Numbered from the stretch's first letter, positions 32,141-43,268 are shown. The stretch: DNA of 64,000 nt from Actinomarinicola tropica (GCF_009650215.1 NZ_CP045851.1:2445001-2509000), one strand, 5' to 3'. Notes: generated by a model not told the origin, from the letters alone. Program-made: numbers and translations.

Positions 32141-32174
32141 CCGAGCCGTCCGGCCGCGACCCCGGCACCGCCTC

Positions 32175-32642
32175 CTAGGAGGTCGGGTCGACCGGCTGGC
32201 CGTGGTCGCAGCCCGGAGGCACGGACCCCGGGTCGCGGATCTCGGCCACGGTGGCCCACAGGTCGGTCGCGGTCGGTGGGCCCACGAAGCCGTTGCGGAC
32301 CGTCCCCTCCGCGTCGGCGATGACGACGAGCGGCACGCCGTCGATCTGGTAGCGGCGGTGGAGCTCCGGCTCGGCCGCCACCTCGATCTCCTGCACGGCG
32401 ACGTCGTCGCTCTCGAGGATCTGCGCCTTCTCCCAGGTGCCCCGGCACACGTCGCAGGTGGCCGACGTGAACACCGCGACCAGCCAGGGCGCCTCCGGGC
32501 GGGTGAAGTCCGCCCGGTCGAGCTGGGTGGGGACGCTGTACTCCGGGGGCGAGGACGGCACGTCGGGCTGGCGGCGTTGGATGAACCAGGCGATCACGCC
32601 GGCGACGGCGACGAGGACGACCGCGAGGAGGAGGCGCTCCAT
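32175..32642 (-). CDS. membrane-anchored thioredoxin-like protein
   Basis: 155 residues. One N-terminal transmembrane helix at about residues 4-20, then a thioredoxin fold with the redox motif FTSATCDVCRGTWE (CxxC) and the cis-Pro loop DGVPLVVIAD. It probably reduces or oxidises disulfides outside the membrane. A conserved second Cys (PPGCDHG) lies close to the carboxyl end. The start at 32642 has CAGACT 7 nt upstream, whereas longer upstream frames have no family match. Confidence 0.8.
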   Translation of the reverse strand: MERLLLAVVLVAVAGVIAWFIQRRQPDVPSSPPEYSVPTQLDRADFTRPEAPWLVAVFTSATCDVCRGTWEKAQILESDDVAVQEIEVAAEPELHRRYQIDGVPLVVIADAEGTVRNGFVGPPTATDLWATVAEIRDPGSVPPGCDHGQPVDPTS

Positions 32643-32649
32643 GCGACCG

Positions 32650-32655
32650 AGTCTG
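32650..32655 (-). promoter_or_regulatory. -10-like hexamer CAGACT, leaderless promoter
   Basis: CAGACT lies 7 nt before the thioredoxin-like ATG at 32642, within the same TGGCAGACT string seen before 9139. Confidence 0.4.
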
Positions 32656-32787
32656 CCAGAGCACGACCCCGGTGCCGATGAGATGGGGCGCCGTCTCTCG
32701 TCATCACCTCGGCGCGGGACCACACCGAGACCGGCACGAGCAGAGGCACGGCCGACCGCATCCACCACGGAAGGACCACGAACCACG

Positions 32788-33432
32788 ATGACGCAGCTCT
32801 TGAAGGTGCAGAACTTCGGCCTGACGGCCGACGGCTTCGGTGCCGGTGAGGGCCAGACCCTCGAGCGCCCCTTCGGCCACGCCAACCCGATGGAGCTGAT
32901 GGCCTGGGCGGGCGCCACCGCGAGCTGGCCCAACCGCACCGAACCCGGGGGCACCCGAGGGCTCGACGACTACTTCACGCGGGACTTCTCGAACAACATC
33001 GGCGCCGAGATCATGGGTCGCAACAAGTTCGGACCACAGCGCGGACCGTGGGAGGACCACGACTGGACGGGCTGGTGGGGCGACGTCCCGCCCTTCCACA
33101 CGCCGGTCTTCGTCCTGACGCACCACCCGCGGCCGAGCTTCACCCTGGCCGACACCACGTTCCACTTCCTCGATGCCACCCCGGCCGAGGCGCTCGAGCA
33201 GGCGAAGGCAGCCGCGCACGGCAAGGACGTGCGGCTCGGCGGTGGGGTCACGACGATCCGGGAGTTCCTCGAGGCCGACCTCGTCGACACCATGCACATC
33301 GCCGTCGCTCCCCTCGAGCTCGGCCGGGGCGAGCGCCTCTGGGAGTCTCCGGACGAGCTGACCGACCGGTTCCACCACGAGGCCGTGCCGAGCTCCAGCG
33401 GGGTGACGCACCACATCTTCTGGCGCCGGTAG
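32788..33432 (+). CDS. RibD C-terminal/dihydrofolate reductase family protein
   Basis: 214 residues. The fold is shown by LKVQNFGLTADGFGAGEG, GAEIMGRNKF, VFVLTHHPRPSF and DVRLGGGVTTIREFLEADLVD. These RibD_C proteins reduce unknown small molecules; they lack the N-terminal deaminase needed for riboflavin synthesis. The ATG at 32788 begins at the conserved strand. It is divergent from the thioredoxin gene, with 145 bp between. Confidence 0.82.
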   Translation: MTQLLKVQNFGLTADGFGAGEGQTLERPFGHANPMELMAWAGATASWPNRTEPGGTRGLDDYFTRDFSNNIGAEIMGRNKFGPQRGPWEDHDWTGWWGDVPPFHTPVFVLTHHPRPSFTLADTTFHFLDATPAEALEQAKAAAHGKDVRLGGGVTTIREFLEADLVDTMHIAVAPLELGRGERLWESPDELTDRFHHEAVPSSSGVTHHIFWRR

Positions 33433-33453
33433 CGCCGCCGAGGGAGTGCGGCG
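33433..33453. terminator. possible bidirectional terminator hairpin
   Basis: CGCCGC pairs with GCGGCG around a 9-nt loop between the convergent stops at 33432 and 33456. Confidence 0.4.
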
Positions 33454-33455
33454 GG

Positions 33456-35084
33456 TCAGCCCGCGAGGACGGGGATCGGCGTGACCGAGCGGTCGAACGG
33501 GATCGCGGCGCGGACCCCGAGGTCCGAGGGCTCGTCGAAGCGGTTGACGAGCTCGACCAGCACCGGCGAGGACGAGGTGACGAGGATCGCGGCGGGGCCC
33601 GACCCGACGTCGTCGGGGTCGAGGTCGACGACCGCCCGACCGGCCGGTGCCAGTTCGATCGTGTCGAGCTCGGTGCGGCGGCCGTTGCGCACGACGGTGA
33701 TCTCGACCTCGTTGGCATCGTCGCCGCCGAGGTCGAGGACGCGGAGGCGCCCCTCCGCGTCGGGCCCGAGCGGATCGACGAGCACCTGCGTCGTGGCCGC
33801 CGAGCTGCGGCCGTGCGACACCGCCATCCCGTCGAGCTCGGTCCGAAGGTCGCTCACGACCGGAACCCCGTTGAGCGACCGAACGGTGAGCGTCAGCTCG
33901 GCGTCGTCCTGACCCACGGCGTCGAGGATGCGGTCCTCCCCCGCCAGATCGATGGTGACGAACCCCTGGGGGCGGACGGTGAGCTCGAACGGCGCCACGC
34001 CGCCGGCGAGGTCCTCGGCGAGGGCCACCTCGACGTCGACCTCGGCCGGGGCGTCCGTGGGGTTGTAGACGGTGAGGCGCTGGTCGACGTCGGGACCCAC
34101 CCGACCGTAGGTGTGGACCCACACCTCCTGGGGCTCGGTCACCCCGAGGTCGACGGTCGTGCCGCGGCGACCGTCGCTGTCGTCGAAGCTCTGGAGCCGC
34201 TCCGCGACCACCCGACCCGCCCGCGCCCGCACCGTCGTCGAGACGTGGTCCCGCCGCCGGACCTCGGCGCCGACGTCGGCGAGGACGACGCCCTCGCCCG
34301 GGACGACGAGGCCGGTGAGGGCACGCGGCTCGCGGACCCCGTCGACCGTGACGAACGACATGTCGACGACCGCGTCGCGCGGGAAGGGGTTGAACAGGGC
34401 GACGAACGACCGAGCGTCCCTCGACGTGTCGCCCCACGCGAAGTGCCACTCGTCGGACGACGCCGCGGCGCAGGTGCCGGAGTCGGTGCCGTGCTCGCCC
34501 TCGATCACGTGGGTGACAGCCACGCCACCCCCCGGCACCTCCACCATCGCAGCGGCGGCCGGGGCGTCGACGTGGTCGGCCAGCGCGACGCGCTCGACCG
34601 AGGCCGCCGGGAGGTCGACCTCGAGCTCCACCGGCTCGTCGGTGCCGGGGTGGATCGAGACCTGGGCCACGCGATCCTGGTCGGCGAGGTTCGCGATGAC
34701 GACGGTGTGCTCGGCGACGATGGGGCCGACCACGATCGTCTCGCCCTCGGCGGCCTCGGCGGCCTCGCCGCCCTCGGCGGTCTCGCCGCCCTCCTCGCCC
34801 TCGGCGGCCTCACCGTCGGCGGTCTCGCCCTCGGCCGGCTCGCCGTCGACGGGGTCGACGGCGACGGGCGGTGGGATCTCGCCGATGTCGCCCGCGGACC
34901 CGGCCGCGCAGTACCAGGTCGAACCGAGCACCTCGTCGGGCGCCACCACCGGCTCGGTCCGGGCGAGGATCCCACGAGGCTCGGGGGGCGTGGGGTCGTC
35001 GGGCGCGGACGAGCGATCGAGGAGGACCGCGGCGACGAGCGACCCGAGGACGAAGAGGATGACGGGGATGCGGGCTCGGGTCAT
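33456..35084 (-). CDS. DUF5719 family exported protein
   Basis: 542 residues. One N-terminal membrane anchor or uncleaved signal (IPVILFVLGSLVAAVLLD), then an acidic low-complexity segment of Glu/Ala/Gly at about residues 80-116, and then repeated beta-sandwich-like strands to the end (for example VDQRLTVYNPTDAPAEVDVEV), consistent with DUF5719. Family members lie beside cell-wall glycosyltransferases in actinobacteria; their role is unknown. The ATG overlaps the stop of the preceding giant GT2 gene (ATGA), so the two proteins are probably made together and may act in one export or assembly step. Confidence 0.8.
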   Translation of the reverse strand: MTRARIPVILFVLGSLVAAVLLDRSSAPDDPTPPEPRGILARTEPVVAPDEVLGSTWYCAAGSAGDIGEIPPPVAVDPVDGEPAEGETADGEAAEGEEGGETAEGGEAAEAAEGETIVVGPIVAEHTVVIANLADQDRVAQVSIHPGTDEPVELEVDLPAASVERVALADHVDAPAAAAMVEVPGGGVAVTHVIEGEHGTDSGTCAAASSDEWHFAWGDTSRDARSFVALFNPFPRDAVVDMSFVTVDGVREPRALTGLVVPGEGVVLADVGAEVRRRDHVSTTVRARAGRVVAERLQSFDDSDGRRGTTVDLGVTEPQEVWVHTYGRVGPDVDQRLTVYNPTDAPAEVDVEVALAEDLAGGVAPFELTVRPQGFVTIDLAGEDRILDAVGQDDAELTLTVRSLNGVPVVSDLRTELDGMAVSHGRSSAATTQVLVDPLGPDAEGRLRVLDLGGDDANEVEITVVRNGRRTELDTIELAPAGRAVVDLDPDDVGSGPAAILVTSSSPVLVELVNRFDEPSDLGVRAAIPFDRSVTPIPVLAG

Positions 35085-38000
35085 CGCGTGCGCCTCCGGC
35101 GGCGGGGGACGGCCTCGTCGGCGGCAGGGGGCGGCGGGGCGGGCGACGCGGCACGGCGACGGGCGCCGTCGTCACGCCGAGCGCGTCGGCGGGCAGGGGG
35201 CCGGTCGGCGACCTGACGTCGCCGATCGGTCCGGCCGGGCCGCCGCTGCTCCCGCGCCTCGGCCCGCGTCAGGTACATGACGACGGCGACGAGCGCGACG
35301 ATCGCGAGCTGGGCGACGAGCACGAGGCGGTGCGACGTCGCCGTGGCCCAGCCGACCTCGACCTCACCCGACGTGTCGATCGGCACGAGCGGCGCCCAGC
35401 CGAACCCGCGGCGGACCGGGAGGTCGGCTCCGTCGACCTCCACCTGCCACCCGTCGGTGGGCGTCGACCCGACCAGGACCTCGACCCCCTCGGGCAGGTC
35501 GGCCGACGCGCTCGCCGGGCCGTGCTCCTCGAGCGGCTCGGCCGTCGCCGCGAGGTCGGTGGTGGCCGCGAGCCGGGCCCCGTCGGGCAGCAGGCTCTCG
35601 GCCTCGGCGACGGTGCCCGCCGGGTGGACCGCGACCCGTGGGCTCCAGGAGGCGTTGCGGTACACCGTGACCGCAGGGTTGACGTCGAGACGCTCGAGAT
35701 CGAGCTGCTCGTCGAGCGCCGCGGTGAGCGCCGGCGGCGCCGGGCGGGAGGCCCCGCCGTAGGGAGCGGGTGCGGCCCGGTGGACGACCACGACGTACTC
35801 CACGCCCATCGGTGCAAGCAGGCGACCGAGGCGCGAGGTGCGACCGTCGAGGGCGAGGTCGATCGACGAGCGCAGCGGTGCGTCGTCGTCCTCGGGGTGC
35901 CCGGGCCACAGGTCTTGGGCGACGGGCGTGCCGTCGAGGGTCGTGGCGTAGCTCACCCCGTCGACGAGCGGCCACCCGGTGACCGGCAGCACCTCCGGGT
36001 GCCCGAACCAGACGACGCGCTGGTCGCTGGCCGCCGCGGCCTCGTCGAGGAACTCGAGCGCCTCGTGGTGGTCGGCGCGGGGCATGAGCCAGCGGCCCCC
36101 GACCGCACCGGCGACGACGGGCAGCGCCGCGAGGAGCAGCGCCACGCCCGCGGCGAGGCTGGCGAGCTGGCGCCAGGAGAACCCACGGCGACGGACGTCG
36201 AGGTCGAAGGCGGCGGCACCGAGGCCCGTGGCCAGCGCCATCCCGACCGCAGCCGGTGCGAGCAGCAGCTCCGCAGGCGGCAGGGCGACAGGGACCCACC
36301 CCATGCCGGCCGCCCAGAGGAGGCCCCACCCGACGAGCGCGACCGACCAGGCGCGCGCCGCCCACGCCAGGCGCCACCCGCGCCCGACGAGCAGCACGTA
36401 GGCCGCGGCGACGAGCACGGCGACGGTGAGCAACGAGGACCCGATCGGGCCGGTGTCGAAGCGCAGCAGCTGGGAGATCGGGACGTGCGGGACCTCGGCG
36501 TCGCGCCCGCCGACGAAGGTCGACCAGGCGGCGTCGGGCGACGCCAGCTCGAGCGCCCACGGGAGGTGGAGGGCGACGGCGACGACCCCGGCGCCGAGCG
36601 CGGTCACCCCCATGCGCAGCAGCCCGCGGAGGCGGCCGGCGACGAGGGATCCGGGCAGCGCGGCCACGACGAGGGCCAGCGGGAGCGCCGCCCAGATCGG
36701 GTCGACGGCGGCCGGGAGGGCGACGAGGACGCCGAGGACGAGGGTCTGGCGCCACAGCGGCGGCACGTCGACCCGCGGTCCCGCGGGCGGGTCCGGCGCC
36801 CCGAACGGGGCGTCGCCGGACGCCCGCAGCAGGCGGGCGAACACCCACGGCACGAGGCCGTAGGCCAGCAGTCCGCTCCAGGAGCCGGTGGCGAGCGAGT
36901 CGTAGCCGATCGGGATGGCGAGGTAGGCGAACAGCCCCGAGATCGACGCGCGCACCGAGTGCGCCGGCGCGAGAAGGCGCCACACTCCGAGGAGGCCGAG
37001 CGGCAGCATGCCGAGGACGAGGATCGTGCGCAGCAGCCCCGCGGCACCGAGCAGGAGCGCGTTGCCGGCCGCGAGGAGCAGGTACCCCGACGCAGCGAAG
37101 CCCTCCGAGCCCGTGCCGGCGCGCCGCCAGCTCGACCACCACTCGTCGAGGATCGGCCGGATCTGCTCCGGGAACGGCACCAGCTCGCCGATCGCGGGGA
37201 TGGGTCGGGCGAGCAGGTGGCGGCTCCCCACCACGAGCACGAGGACCACGGCGAGCCACGCCACGAGGGCGCTGCGCCGTCCCGGGCCGGCGACGGTGTC
37301 GACGAGGCGCCGACCGATGGTGGCCGCCGACCCGAAGGGGTCCTCCCCGACCGCCAGCTGCCCGCGGAGGAACGCGGCGATGCGGGCGCTGCCGCCCACC
37401 TGGAGGGATCGGATCTCGGCGTCGGGGACCCGACGCACGGACTGGAGGGCGCGCCGACGCTGCCGGAGGCTGCCGAGGCGTCGGAGGTTCCAGGTCCAGG
37501 CGCTGGCGACGTCGCGAGCCTGTCCCGGCCGGCCCGTCACGAGGGCGAAGAGCACCTCCCCCAGGTGGACGACGAGCAGCTGCGGGACGATCCGCACGAG
37601 ACTCAGCGGACGGTAGGCCCCGAGCATCGCTCGGAGGCGGTGGCGGAACTGGAGCCGGCGACGGTCGTCGACGGGCCGCCGCTCGCCGAGGGCCTCGAGG
37701 TGCCGCACCCGCGCCGCGGGGGCGACGAGCACGCGCCCGCCGGCCACGTGCGCCCTCCAGCACAGGTCGAGGTCGTCGCCGAACCAGGAGCCGTCGGGGT
37801 CGAAGCCGCCGATGGCGTCGAGCAGGTCGGCGCGCACCAGCGTGAAGCCGTCGGGGACGGTGAACACGTCGCGGACGGCGTCGTGCTGCTCCTGGTCGAG
37901 CTCGCCCCGCTCGACCGTCGGGACCGGGTAGCCGAACTTGTCGGCCCCCTCGCCGGCCGCGAGGAGGCGTGCGGGGTCGTCCCACCGGGTCATCTTCGGG

Positions 38001-38428
38001 CCGACCACGGCGGCGTTGGAGCGGAAGGCCTCCTCGACGAGGGCGCGCACGGCACCGGGGTCCGGCAGGACGTCGTCGTGGGCCAGGATCACGAGCGGCC
38101 CGACGTCGACCTGGGACCGGGCCGCGTCGATCGCCCGCCCGAAGCCCGGGTTCTCCTCGAGCCGCAGCGTGCGCGCCGTCGGAAGGGTCGCCGCCACGCG
38201 CGGTGCAACCGGCTCGTCGCTGGCGGCGTCGACCACCACGACGTCGAGCGCCGGGTACTCGAGCGCCGCCACGGCGCCGAGGACGTCGTCGAACCACGCC
38301 CCGGGCTCGTGCGCCACCATCAGGAGCGTCACGGGCGGCGCCGTCGGGGCACCCCCTCGGTCACGGGTGGGTGCCGCGGCGTCAGGGGGCGCGGGGCTCG
38401 CCCCCGGCTGGTCGTCCACGGCATCCAC
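35081..38428 (-). CDS. giant membrane glycosyltransferase (GT2 domain plus polytopic C-terminal part)
   Basis: 1115 residues from GTG at 38428. The GT2 domain covers about residues 32-260: VTLLMVAHEPGAWFDDVL, then VVVVDAASDEPV, NPGFGRAIDAAR, the metal motif AHDDVLPDPG and the acceptor motif WFGDDLDLCWRAHVAGG, close to rhamnosyltransferase-like WbbL enzymes. Behind it lie about 12-14 membrane helices, then an extracytoplasmic domain, and finally one helix with a very basic tail (RRRQVADRPPARRRARR). The start is favoured by TACCCT 9 nt upstream; an ATG at 38470 is also open. It heads a two-gene unit with DUF5719. Confidence 0.82.
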   Translation of the reverse strand: MDAVDDQPGASPAPPDAAAPTRDRGGAPTAPPVTLLMVAHEPGAWFDDVLGAVAALEYPALDVVVVDAASDEPVAPRVAATLPTARTLRLEENPGFGRAIDAARSQVDVGPLVILAHDDVLPDPGAVRALVEEAFRSNAAVVGPKMTRWDDPARLLAAGEGADKFGYPVPTVERGELDQEQHDAVRDVFTVPDGFTLVRADLLDAIGGFDPDGSWFGDDLDLCWRAHVAGGRVLVAPAARVRHLEALGERRPVDDRRRLQFRHRLRAMLGAYRPLSLVRIVPQLLVVHLGEVLFALVTGRPGQARDVASAWTWNLRRLGSLRQRRRALQSVRRVPDAEIRSLQVGGSARIAAFLRGQLAVGEDPFGSAATIGRRLVDTVAGPGRRSALVAWLAVVLVLVVGSRHLLARPIPAIGELVPFPEQIRPILDEWWSSWRRAGTGSEGFAASGYLLLAAGNALLLGAAGLLRTILVLGMLPLGLLGVWRLLAPAHSVRASISGLFAYLAIPIGYDSLATGSWSGLLAYGLVPWVFARLLRASGDAPFGAPDPPAGPRVDVPPLWRQTLVLGVLVALPAAVDPIWAALPLALVVAALPGSLVAGRLRGLLRMGVTALGAGVVAVALHLPWALELASPDAAWSTFVGGRDAEVPHVPISQLLRFDTGPIGSSLLTVAVLVAAAYVLLVGRGWRLAWAARAWSVALVGWGLLWAAGMGWVPVALPPAELLLAPAAVGMALATGLGAAAFDLDVRRRGFSWRQLASLAAGVALLLAALPVVAGAVGGRWLMPRADHHEALEFLDEAAAASDQRVVWFGHPEVLPVTGWPLVDGVSYATTLDGTPVAQDLWPGHPEDDDAPLRSSIDLALDGRTSRLGRLLAPMGVEYVVVVHRAAPAPYGGASRPAPPALTAALDEQLDLERLDVNPAVTVYRNASWSPRVAVHPAGTVAEAESLLPDGARLAATTDLAATAEPLEEHGPASASADLPEGVEVLVGSTPTDGWQVEVDGADLPVRRGFGWAPLVPIDTSGEVEVGWATATSHRLVLVAQLAIVALVAVVMYLTRAEAREQRRPGRTDRRRQVADRPPARRRARRDDGARRRAASPAPPPPAADEAVPRRRRRTR

Positions 38429-38437
38429 GATCGATCG

Positions 38438-38443
38438 AGGGTA
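38438..38443 (-). promoter_or_regulatory. candidate -10 hexamer TACCCT
   Basis: TACCCT lies 9 nt before the GTG at 38428 of the giant glycosyltransferase. Confidence 0.35.
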
Positions 38444-38477
38444 CCGCCTGCCGAGTGCCACACCCGTCATCCGTCCG

Positions 38478-38483
38478 TAACAT
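38478..38483 (+). promoter_or_regulatory. -10 hexamer TAACAT, leaderless promoter
   Basis: TAACAT lies 7 nt before the GTG at 38491. Confidence 0.5.
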
Positions 38484-38490
38484 TGGGCAC

Positions 38491-38730
38491 GTGGACGACG
38501 ACCAGCACGACGACGCCGAGCGCACCGCTCCGCCCCCTCCCCCGGATGCCGGGCCTCGGGCCGAGGAGGTCGTCGCCGACGCCCTCGAACGCCTCGGGCG
38601 CGGGGCCACGGAGGTCGCCGAGACGATGGTCGGCCTCGGGGTCCTCGGCGTCAACCGGCTGCAGTCGCTGCGCCGCGACCTGGCGGCGCGGGCCGAGCAG
38701 GCGCGGGAGCGCCAGCGTCCCGACGCGTGA
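38491..38730 (+). CDS. small acidic/helical protein, unknown function
   Basis: 79 residues. An acidic and Pro-rich N-terminus (DDDQHDDAERTAPPPPPDAG) is followed by an amphipathic helical region AEEVVADALERLGRG and a strongly basic helical end RRDLAARAEQARERQ. No membrane segment or family is recognised. Start GTG at 38491 is supported by TAACAT 7 nt upstream. The stop overlaps the GTG of the GT4 gene (GTGA), so it is translationally coupled to that glycosyltransferase and may be its accessory factor. Confidence 0.6.
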   Translation: MDDDQHDDAERTAPPPPPDAGPRAEEVVADALERLGRGATEVAETMVGLGVLGVNRLQSLRRDLAARAEQARERQRPDA

Positions 38731-39839
38731 CCCTCCGGGTCGCCCTCGACGCCACGCCGTTGCTCGGCGCGCGCACCGGTGTCGGCGTCTTCACCCTCGA
38801 GGTGCTCCGCCACCTCCCCGCCACCGGTGTCGACGTCCTCGCCTACGCGACGAGCTGGCGCGGCCGCCACCTCCTCGGGACGACCGTGCCCCCGGGCGTG
38901 CGCGTCGCCCGTCGGCCGCAGGCCGCCCGCCCCCTCCGCGAGCTGTGGCGCCGCGGGGACCGGCCCCCGATCGAGTGGTGGACGGGCGCGATCGACGTCG
39001 TCCACGGCACGAACTTCGTCGTGCCCCCCACCCGCCGGGCCGCCCAGGTCGTGAGCATCCACGACCTCACCTTCCACCACCACCCCGAGATGTCCACGCG
39101 CCACACGCTCGAGTACCCGGGCCTCATCCGCTGGGCACTCGCACGCGGCGCGTGGGTGCACGCCGACACCCGGTTCGGCGCCGAGGAGATCGTCGACGTC
39201 TTCGGCGCCGACCCCGAGCGCGTCGTCACCGTCCCTCTCGGCGTCTCCCCCGTGCCCGAGGCCGAGGTCGCCGACGGCCGGGCCCTGGCCGGGGGCGACC
39301 GCTTCGTCCTCGCGGTGGGCACCGTCGAGCCGCGCAAGGACCTGCCCGGCCTCGTCGACGCCTTCGACGCCCTCGCCGCCGACGACCACGAGCTGCGGCT
39401 CGTGCTCGCCGGGCCGGACGGGTGGGCCGCCGACCAGCTGACGGCGCGGGTGGCGCGCTCGCCCCATCGCGCCCGCATCGTGCGCCTCGGGTGGGTCGAC
39501 GACCTCCAGCGCGCCGCCCTCCTCCGGGCCGCCACCGTCCTCGCCTACCCGTCGCGCTACGAGGGGTTCGGCCTGCCGCCCCTCGAGGCGATGTCGGTCG
39601 GGACGCCCGTGGTCACCACCGCCGTCGGCCCGCTCCCCGAGGTGCTCGGCGACGCCGCGGCGTTCGTGCCCGCCGGTGACCCCGACGACCTGGCCGGGGC
39701 CATCGCGGTGCTCCTCGACGACGAGGACGAGCGGGCACGCCGGCGCGCCGCCGGCCTGGAGCGCGCCGCGTCGTACACGTGGGCGGCCTGCGCGGAGGGG
39801 CTCTCCGAGCTCTACCGCCGGGCCGCGTCGGCGCGGTGA
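38727..39839 (+). CDS. family 4 glycosyltransferase
   Basis: 370 residues. GT-B fold: VALDATPLLGARTGVGVFTLEV at the N-terminus, the hinge FVLAVGTVEPRKDLPGLVDA, and the donor-binding signature [16 protein letters not shown]. Retaining GT4 enzymes of this type are often mannosyl- or rhamnosyltransferases using GDP-sugars, which would match the GDP-sugar genes beside it. No membrane helix, so it should act at the cytoplasmic face. The gene overlaps the 79-residue gene upstream by 4 nt. Confidence 0.88.
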   Translation: MTLRVALDATPLLGARTGVGVFTLEVLRHLPATGVDVLAYATSWRGRHLLGTTVPPGVRVARRPQAARPLRELWRRGDRPPIEWWTGAIDVVHGTNFVVPPTRRAAQVVSIHDLTFHHHPEMSTRHTLEYPGLIRWALARGAWVHADTRFGAEEIVDVFGADPERVVTVPLGVSPVPEAEVADGRALAGGDRFVLAVGTVEPRKDLPGLVDAFDALAADDHELRLVLAGPDGWAADQLTARVARSPHRARIVRLGWVDDLQRAALLRAATVLAYPSRYEGFGLPPLEAMSVGTPVVTTAVGPLPEVLGDAAAFVPAGDPDDLAGAIAVLLDDEDERARRRAAGLERAASYTWAACAEGLSELYRRAASAR

Positions 39840-39870
39840 CCGCCGTCCCGGCCCGTCGTCAGGGCCCTCC

Positions 39871-39876
39871 TACACT
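39871..39876 (+). promoter_or_regulatory. -10 hexamer TACACT
   Basis: TACACT lies 7 nt before a GTG at 39884 that opens a short ORF, and 30 nt before the GDP-sugar reductase ATG at 39907. Confidence 0.5.
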
Positions 39877-39883
39877 CGGCGGA

Positions 39884-39910
39884 GTGCGCACCCCGGCCCC
39901 GCCCCGATGA
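39884..39910 (+). CDS. leaderless nine-codon upstream ORF (8 residues)
   Basis: GTG at 39884 opens VRTPAPPR followed by TGA at 39908. It begins where a transcript from TACACT should begin, so it would be translated from the first nucleotide. The stop overlaps the ATG of the downstream gene in an ATGA junction, which would couple the two. Three of the eight residues are proline, including PP, which could slow ribosomes. Function is inferred only from position. Confidence 0.4.
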   Translation: MRTPAPPR

Positions 39911-40812
39911 AGGCCCTCGTCACCGGTTCGTCCGGCTTCGCGGGGACGTACCTCCGGGAGCACCTCGAGGCGCACGGCGACGAGGTCGCCGGGCTCGACC
40001 GCGCCGAGGGCACGGACCTGACCGACGCCGCGGCCGTGCACCGCCGGCTGGAGGAGGTGCGCCCCGAGGTCGTCTACCACCTCGGCGGCATCGCCGACGT
40101 GGGCGCCTCCTGGGAGGACCCGGTCGGCACCTTCACCGCCAACGCCACCGGCACCCTCCACCTCCTCGAAGCGGCGCGGGCCACCGGCGTGCGGCGCGTG
40201 CTCGTCATCGGCTCGGCCGAGGTGTACGGCATCGTGCCCGAGGACCGCATGCCCCTGACGGAGGCCGATCCCCTCCGCCCGGTGTCGCCCTACGGCGTCA
40301 GCAAGGTCGCCGCCGAGCACCTGGCCCTCCAGGCCTGGGACGGCCACGGCCTCGAGACGGTGCGCGTGCGTGCTTTCAACCACCTGGGCCCGGGCCAGTC
40401 CGAGCGGTTCGTGGCCGGCGCGATCGCCCACCGCATCGCCCGGGCCGAGCGCGAGGGCAGCGACGAGATCGAGGTCGGGAACCTCACGCCGCGACGGGAC
40501 TTCACCGACGTGCGCGACGTCGCCCGCGCCTACCGCCTCCTCATGACCAGGGCGCCCGCCGGCGAGGTCTACAACGTGTGCTCGGGTCGGGACGTCGCGA
40601 TCTCCGACCTGGCCGAGACCCTCGTCGGGTTGGCCGACCGGCCGCTGCGCCTTGCCGTCGACCCCGCGCTCCAGCGGGTGGTCGACCTGCCGGTGTCGCG
40701 CGGCGACCGCTCCAAGATCCGGGCCGACACGGGTTGGGAGCCCACGATCCCGCTCGAGGAGACCCTCGGCGACCTCCTCGACGTGGTGCGCGCCACCGTC
40801 GCCGCGCCCTGA
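39907..40812 (+). CDS. GDP-4-dehydro-6-deoxymannose reductase-like SDR
   Basis: 301 residues. Extended SDR: NAD(P) site VTGSSGFAGTYL, Ser in GSAEVYG, and the catalytic Tyr129-Lys133 in SPYGVSKVAAEHL. VRAFNHLGPGQSERFVAGA is the substrate signature of the GDP-6-deoxy-D-mannose reductase (Rmd) group. With gmd close by, the likely product is GDP-D-rhamnose or a related 6-deoxyhexose, but an epimerase role cannot be excluded from sequence alone. The first gene product on its mRNA would be the eight-residue upstream peptide. Confidence 0.82.
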   Translation: MKALVTGSSGFAGTYLREHLEAHGDEVAGLDRAEGTDLTDAAAVHRRLEEVRPEVVYHLGGIADVGASWEDPVGTFTANATGTLHLLEAARATGVRRVLVIGSAEVYGIVPEDRMPLTEADPLRPVSPYGVSKVAAEHLALQAWDGHGLETVRVRAFNHLGPGQSERFVAGAIAHRIARAEREGSDEIEVGNLTPRRDFTDVRDVARAYRLLMTRAPAGEVYNVCSGRDVAISDLAETLVGLADRPLRLAVDPALQRVVDLPVSRGDRSKIRADTGWEPTIPLEETLGDLLDVVRATVAAP

Positions 40813-40822
40813 CCCGCTGCTC

Positions 40823-43264
<2,442 letters not shown>

Positions 43265-43268
<4 letters not shown>

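Noticed and set aside
32164-32181. CCTCCTAGGAGG palindrome between ftsH and the thioredoxin gene
   Set aside because: It has no loop and contains the stop codon of the thioredoxin gene, so it cannot fold as a normal terminator; probably chance.
35330-39679. Long plus-strand frame opposite the giant GT2 gene and running into the GT4 gene
   Set aside because: Low-complexity Arg/Ala/Gly/Glu translation, antisense to a gene with clear GT2 motifs; it is a composition artefact.
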